DNA of 16,447 nt. It comes from CAYSLC01 sp964431545. GTDB lineage: Bacteria > Desulfobacterota > Desulfobacteria > Desulfobacterales > JAABSP01. Below the pieces are notes generated by a model, which saw only the letters and a program-made list of their open reading frames with translations, was not told the DNA's origin and did no database searches. The position numbers were made by a program, and so were the translations under genes. Below, in pieces: positions 12,842-16,447 of this stretch (position 1 is the first letter of the stretch; every line of letters starts with the position of its first letter). Where the stretch lies: contig CAYSLC010000128.1 in NCBI GenBank assembly GCA_964431545.1, positions 1 to 16,447 of the forward strand, read 5' to 3'.

Positions 12842-13846
12842 GTGGACAAATCCATCGAAGAGATCAGAGAGACGGCCCTCCGGGATCTCGAGGCCGCCGC
12901 CGATCCCGAGGCGGTCAAGGCGCTTTCGGTCCGGTATCTGGGCCGAAAGGGCGCGGTGACCCGGTTTCTGAGGAACATCTCCCGGCTGCCCGCGGATGAA
13001 CGGCCGGCCGCGGGGAAGCGGGCCAACGCCGTCAAGCGGGAGCTGGACGCCGCCTTCCAGGCGGCCCTGGAGCGGTTGTCCCGGACCGACGGAGCCGACG
13101 GGGGGATCGATGTCTCCCTGCCCGGACGCCCCATCCGGCCCGGCGTGCTCCATCCGGTCACCCAGATCACGGAGCGGATCGGCGACATCTTCGTGCGGCT
13201 CGGGTTCGATATCGCCGAGGGGCCGGAGGTGGAGACCGACTACTACAACTTCGAGGCCCTCAACATCCCCCGGGACCATCCGGCCAGGGACATGCAGGAC
13301 ACCTTCTACGTGTCCGACAACATCGTCCTGCGGACCCACACTTCGCCCATCCAGGTGCGGATCATGGAAAAGCGGCGGCCCCCGGTCCGGATCATCGCGC
13401 CGGGCAAGGTCTACCGTTGCGACTCGGACATCACCCACACCCCCATGTTCCACCAGGTGGAGGGGCTTCTGGTGGATGAGAACGTCTCCTTCGGGGACCT
13501 CAAGGGTATCCTCACCTCCTTCGTGCACCAGATGTTCGACGAGGAGACCTCCCTGCGGTTCCGTCCCAGCTTTTTCCCCTTCACCGAACCGAGCGCCGAG
13601 GTGGACATCCTCTGTGTGATGTGCCGGGGACGGGGGTGCCGGGTCTGTTCCCAGACCGGCTGGCTGGAGGTCCTCGGCGCGGGGATGGTCCACCCCGCGG
13701 TCTTCGAAAACGTCTCCTACGATACCGCCAGGTTCACGGGCTTCGCCTTCGGCATGGGGGTGGAGCGGATCGCCATGCTCAAGTTCGGCATCGACGATCT
13801 TCGGAAGTTCTTCGAAAACGATCTCAGGTTTCTAAGGCAGTTTTGA
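12842..13846 (+). CDS. pheS: Phenylalanine-tRNA ligase alpha subunit
   Basis: 334 residues. The class II catalytic subunit, forming an alpha2-beta2 enzyme with PheT that charges tRNA(Phe). The N-terminal coiled-coil region binds tRNA (about 1-85). The catalytic core has YYNFEALNIPRDHPARDMQDTF, motif 2 (VYRCDSDITHTPMFHQVEG) and motif 3 (GFAFGMGVERIAML). A four-Cys knuckle (C258, C261, C266, C269) precedes TGWLEVLGAGMVHP, as in many bacterial PheS, and may bind zinc. GTG at 12842 was chosen because GGGAG lies 5 nt upstream; GTG at 12830 and 12836 are alternatives. The pheT start follows after a single base. Confidence 0.97.
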   Translation: MDKSIEEIRETALRDLEAAADPEAVKALSVRYLGRKGAVTRFLRNISRLPADERPAAGKRANAVKRELDAAFQAALERLSRTDGADGGIDVSLPGRPIRPGVLHPVTQITERIGDIFVRLGFDIAEGPEVETDYYNFEALNIPRDHPARDMQDTFYVSDNIVLRTHTSPIQVRIMEKRRPPVRIIAPGKVYRCDSDITHTPMFHQVEGLLVDENVSFGDLKGILTSFVHQMFDEETSLRFRPSFFPFTEPSAEVDILCVMCRGRGCRVCSQTGWLEVLGAGMVHPAVFENVSYDTARFTGFAFGMGVERIAMLKFGIDDLRKFFENDLRFLRQF

Positions 13847-13847
13847 G

Positions 13848-16268
13848 ATGAAAGTAAGTCTGAGCTGGCTCAAAGAGTACGTGACGGTCACCCTGCCGCC
13901 GCATGAACTGGCCGACGCCCTGACCATGGCAGGCCTGGAGGTGGAGGAGGTCGCCGACCGGTACGCCCATCTGGACGGGGTGCGGGTGGGACGGATCGCC
14001 GAGGTGACCCCCCATCCCCGGGCGGACAGGCTGAAGCTCTGCAAGGTGGAGATCGGGGAGGCGGCGCCGGTCCAGGTGGTCTGCGGGGCCCCCAATGCCA
14101 AGGCGGGGATGCCGGCCCCCCTGGCGCTGCCCGGGACGGTCTTTCCGGATGGGACCCGGCTGGAGGCGACGTCCATCCGGGGGGAGACCTCCCACGGAAT
14201 GCTCTGCAGCGCTGGGGAGCTGGGACTCGGACCGGACCGGAGCGGGCTCATGGCCCTCGACCCGGACCTGACCGTGGGGGAGAAACTCGCGCCGGCCCTC
14301 GACCTTTCCGATGTGGTCTTCGAGATCGGTCTCACCCCCAACCGGCCCGACTGTCTGAGCATCATCGGTGTGGCCCGGGAGGTGGCGGCCATCGAAGGTG
14401 GCCGGCTTACGTACCCTCAGATCGAACTGCCCCTTTCCGAGCCCCACAATTTCGAGTTCTCCCCCGTGACCATCGAGGCCCCCGACCTCTGCCCGCGGTA
14501 CGCGGCCCGGGTCCTCGACGAGATCGCCGTGGGGCCCTCTCCGGAATGGCTCCGGGAACGGCTTCTCTCCGTGGGGCTCAAGCCCATCAACAACATCGTG
14601 GATGTGACCAACTTCGTGATGATGGAGATGGGCCAGCCGCTCCATGCCTTCGATTACGACCGGCTCGCCGAAAACCGGATCGTGGTGCGGACCGCCGGGG
14701 AGGGGGAACGGTTCCATACCCTGGACGGAAAGGAGCGGGTTCTCACCGCCGATATGCTGATGATCTGCGACGGTGAAAAGCCGGTGGCCGTGGGCGGGGT
14801 GATGGGGGGCATGAACTCCGAAATCGGGGAGACCACCACCCGGGTCCTTATCGAAAGCGCCTACTTCGATCCGGTGAGCATCCGGAAGACCTCCAAGAAG
14901 CTGGGCCTCGCCACGGACGCCTCCCACCGGTTCGAGCGGGGGGTGGACCCGGAGCGGACCGTGGTGGCCCTCAACCGGGCGGCCCAGTTGATGACCCAGG
15001 CGGCGGGCGGACGGATGCTGGATGGTCTGATCGACCAGCGTCCCAAGCGGATCGAGGCCCGCCGGATCACCTTCGGCGTGGCCGCCGCCAACCGCCTGCT
15101 CGGCACGGATCTCGACCGGGGCCGGATGGAGGCGCTTCTGAAGTCCATCGAGTTCACGGTGGAGTCCGGCGCCGGAGACGAGGTCGCCGTCCGCCCCCCC
15201 TCCTTCCGGGTCGACATCACCCGACCCGAGGATCTCATGGAGGAGGTGGCCCGGCTGTGGGGATACGACAACATCGCCACCACCCATCCCCTGATCCGGG
15301 CCGAGGGGCGCAAGCCCCCCCGGAGCCTGGAGATCCGGCGGCGGATCCGGAACCTCCTTACCGGGTTCGGCTTCACCGAGACCATCAACTACAGCTTCAT
15401 CCATCGAGGGGCCTGCGAGATCATGCGCCTCGACGCCGGGGACCCCATGCGGCGGATGCTCGACATCCTCAACCCCTTGAGCGAGGAGCAGGCGGTGATG
15501 CGGACCTCCCTGCTGCCGGGGCTGCTGGGGACCATGGGGCGGAACCTGGCCCGACAGGTGCGGACCCTGCGGATCTTCGAAGTGGGCAAGACCTTTACCA
15601 GCCGCGGGACCGAGGACCTCCCCGCCGAGCGGGAGGTGGCGGCGGGCCTCTGGACCGGCTCCCGCGGGGATGCCTCCTGGACCGCCAAGGAGACCCCCTG
15701 TGACTTTTACGACATCAAGGGGGTCGTGGAGGGGCTTCTGTGGGGATTGGGGATCCGGAACGCCGCCTTTACCCGACGATCCGAGGCGGAGTGCCGCTAC
15801 GCCCGTCCGGGGGTTGCCGCCACCATCACCGGGGAGGGCCGGACCCTGGGCATGGTGGGAGAGGTCCATCCAAAGGTGGTGGAGGGGTTCGACCTGAAAC
15901 AGCCGGCCTTCATCTTCGAACTCGACCTGGAGGCCCTCGGGGCACTGGCCCCGGAGGTACGCCGATACCGGGAGCTGCCCCGGTATCCGGCGGTCACCAG
16001 GGACATCACCCTGATCGTGGACCGGGGGGCCGAGGCCCGTCGGATCGAGGAGACCATCCGGGAGGCGGCGGCGGCCGATCCCCTGGAGGAGATCCAGGTC
16101 TTCGACGCCTACGAGGGGGGCGCCATCGCCCCCGGCAAAAAGAGCCTCTCCTTCCGGCTCATCTACCGCTCTCCGGAGGCCACCCTGGAGGACGAGCAGG
16201 TGAATGCCGTCCACAAACGGATCGCCGACCGGCTGCTCGATCGTTTCGAAGCGACCCTGCCCACCTGA
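13848..16268 (+). CDS. pheT: Phenylalanine-tRNA ligase beta subunit
   Basis: 806 residues, against 795 in E. coli. Domains in order: the start KVSLSWLKEYV; an OB-fold tRNA-binding domain (about 40-150, HPRADRLKLCKVEIG); the B3/B4 editing domain (about 205-375, including INNIVDVTNFVMMEMGQPLHAFD) that hydrolyses mischarged Tyr-tRNA(Phe); B5 (about 400-475); a catalytic-like core (about 480-690); and the C-terminal FDX-ACB anticodon-binding domain (about 712-805, YPAVTRDITLIVD). All conserved blocks are present, with no sign of damage. It begins one base after the pheS stop, so the subunits are co-translated. Confidence 0.98.
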   Translation: MKVSLSWLKEYVTVTLPPHELADALTMAGLEVEEVADRYAHLDGVRVGRIAEVTPHPRADRLKLCKVEIGEAAPVQVVCGAPNAKAGMPAPLALPGTVFPDGTRLEATSIRGETSHGMLCSAGELGLGPDRSGLMALDPDLTVGEKLAPALDLSDVVFEIGLTPNRPDCLSIIGVAREVAAIEGGRLTYPQIELPLSEPHNFEFSPVTIEAPDLCPRYAARVLDEIAVGPSPEWLRERLLSVGLKPINNIVDVTNFVMMEMGQPLHAFDYDRLAENRIVVRTAGEGERFHTLDGKERVLTADMLMICDGEKPVAVGGVMGGMNSEIGETTTRVLIESAYFDPVSIRKTSKKLGLATDASHRFERGVDPERTVVALNRAAQLMTQAAGGRMLDGLIDQRPKRIEARRITFGVAAANRLLGTDLDRGRMEALLKSIEFTVESGAGDEVAVRPPSFRVDITRPEDLMEEVARLWGYDNIATTHPLIRAEGRKPPRSLEIRRRIRNLLTGFGFTETINYSFIHRGACEIMRLDAGDPMRRMLDILNPLSEEQAVMRTSLLPGLLGTMGRNLARQVRTLRIFEVGKTFTSRGTEDLPAEREVAAGLWTGSRGDASWTAKETPCDFYDIKGVVEGLLWGLGIRNAAFTRRSEAECRYARPGVAATITGEGRTLGMVGEVHPKVVEGFDLKQPAFIFELDLEALGALAPEVRRYRELPRYPAVTRDITLIVDRGAEARRIEETIREAAAADPLEEIQVFDAYEGGAIAPGKKSLSFRLIYRSPEATLEDEQVNAVHKRIADRLLDRFEATLPT

Positions 16269-16277
16269 TTCCCGCCC

Positions 16278-16326
16278 CCGTCCCCTGAACGGCGGATCGA
16301 CCGACCCGGGGGGACGGAGGGTTTTT
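16278..16326 (+). terminator. Intrinsic terminator after pheT
   Basis: CCGTCCCC (16278-16285) pairs with GGGGACGG (16310-16317); after one mismatch the stem can extend, and a smaller CGG/CCG pair may fold inside the 24-nt loop. Five T follow at 16322-16326. It lies 10 nt after the pheT stop and would end the infC-pheT operon. Confidence 0.7.
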
Positions 16327-16344
16327 CCCAGTTAGACCCCCCCG

Positions 16345-16370
16345 CCGATCTGTTTTCCCGATCTGTTTCC
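16345..16370. repeat. Tandem 13-bp direct repeat
   Basis: CCGATCTGTTTTC (16345-16357) is followed at once by CCGATCTGTTTCC (16358-16370), 12 of 13 identical. It lies in the spacer after the pheT terminator. No promoter is evident nearby, so a regulator site or chance duplication are both possible. Confidence 0.5.
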
Positions 16371-16395
16371 GAGGGTACGCTGTGTGGGTAAACCC

Positions 16396-16413
16396 CCGGC
16401 GGCTAGCCGCCGG
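16396..16413. terminator. Perfect 18-bp palindrome, possible terminator of a convergent gene
   Basis: CCGGCGGC, TA, GCCGCCGG reads the same on both strands. On the minus strand it covers the stop codon of the possible edge gene and is followed by GGGTTT, a short T-run, so it may be the end signal of that gene. The plus strand has no T-run after it. Confidence 0.4.
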
Positions 16414-16447
16414 CGTCCCGCTGGAGGCGATAGCGCACCTCCATCCG
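16403..16447 (-). CDS. Possible C-terminus of a convergent gene cut by the window edge
   Basis: From the right edge on the minus strand, 14 codons (RMEVRYRLQRDAGG) run in an open frame to a TAG at 16405-16403. Nearly all third positions are G or C, as in real genes here, and a palindrome follows the stop. Too short to identify; it may be chance. Confidence 0.3.
   Translation of the reverse strand, partial: RMEVRYRLQRDAGG

Noticed and set aside
1..16447. CRISPR arrays, insertion sequences, prophage or integron parts
   Set aside because: No regularly spaced repeats, transposase or integrase motifs or flanking inverted repeats were seen. The window reads as stable core genome apart from the Kazal-domain gene region.

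Overview
The window is about 16.4 kb of very GC-rich bacterial DNA with tightly packed, overlapping genes. The gene set fits a member of Desulfobacterota (former Deltaproteobacteria): a fused cobA-hemD next to hemC and hemW, selA (selenocysteine synthesis), an FmdB-type zinc ribbon protein, a soluble PAS histidine kinase, and the infC-rpmI-rplT-pheS-pheT block. The phylum is an inference from gene order and protein style; no rRNA is present.

Layout. (1) 1-2008, minus strand: the 5' part of a large secreted protein with carboxypeptidase-regulatory-like beta-sandwich domains alternating with Cys-rich Kazal-type protease-inhibitor modules. It runs off the left edge without a stop codon, and the long plus-strand frames over it are shadows. 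Its promoter carries three 11-bp direct repeats against the -35. (2) 2298-3854, plus strand: a cytoplasmic PAS-PAS histidine kinase, divergent from the secreted protein. (3) 3939-10981, minus strand: a seven-gene run in the order selA, gmhA, a conserved gene of unknown function, fmdB-like, hemC, cobA-hemD, hemW. Most junctions overlap or nearly touch; the only gap is 119 nt before the fmdB-like gene. It converges with the kinase on a hairpin-rich spacer. (4) 10982-11369: a divergent control region. It holds a strong plus-strand promoter, a strong intrinsic terminator about 200 nt downstream (a candidate small RNA or attenuated leader), a second promoter with a perfect TATAAT, and a structured infC leader. 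(5) 11370-16268, plus strand: infC, rpmI, rplT, pheS, pheT, i.e. translation initiation, two 50S proteins and phenylalanyl-tRNA synthetase. (6) 16269-16447: the pheT terminator, a tandem 13-bp repeat, a perfect 18-bp palindrome, and what may be the last codons of a convergent gene.

How the genes work together. HemC and CobA-HemD turn porphobilinogen into uroporphyrinogen III and then precorrin-2, the branch point to siroheme and cobalamin; HemW is a heme chaperone of the radical-SAM family. SelA makes Sec-tRNA(Sec), so the organism should make selenoproteins, although selB and selC are not seen here. GmhA supplies heptose for lipopolysaccharide.

The most unusual features lie in the control regions of the translation block. 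infC appears to start at AUA, with a decoy AUG overlapping it and the Shine-Dalgarno sequence in a hairpin loop. A terminator preceded by a possible pseudoknot separates infC from rpmI. A 180-nt rpmI-rplT gap holds a short ORF coupled to rplT whose start resembles the start of L20. Together these suggest IF3 and L20 autoregulation by an architecture different from the textbook one, which remains an inference.
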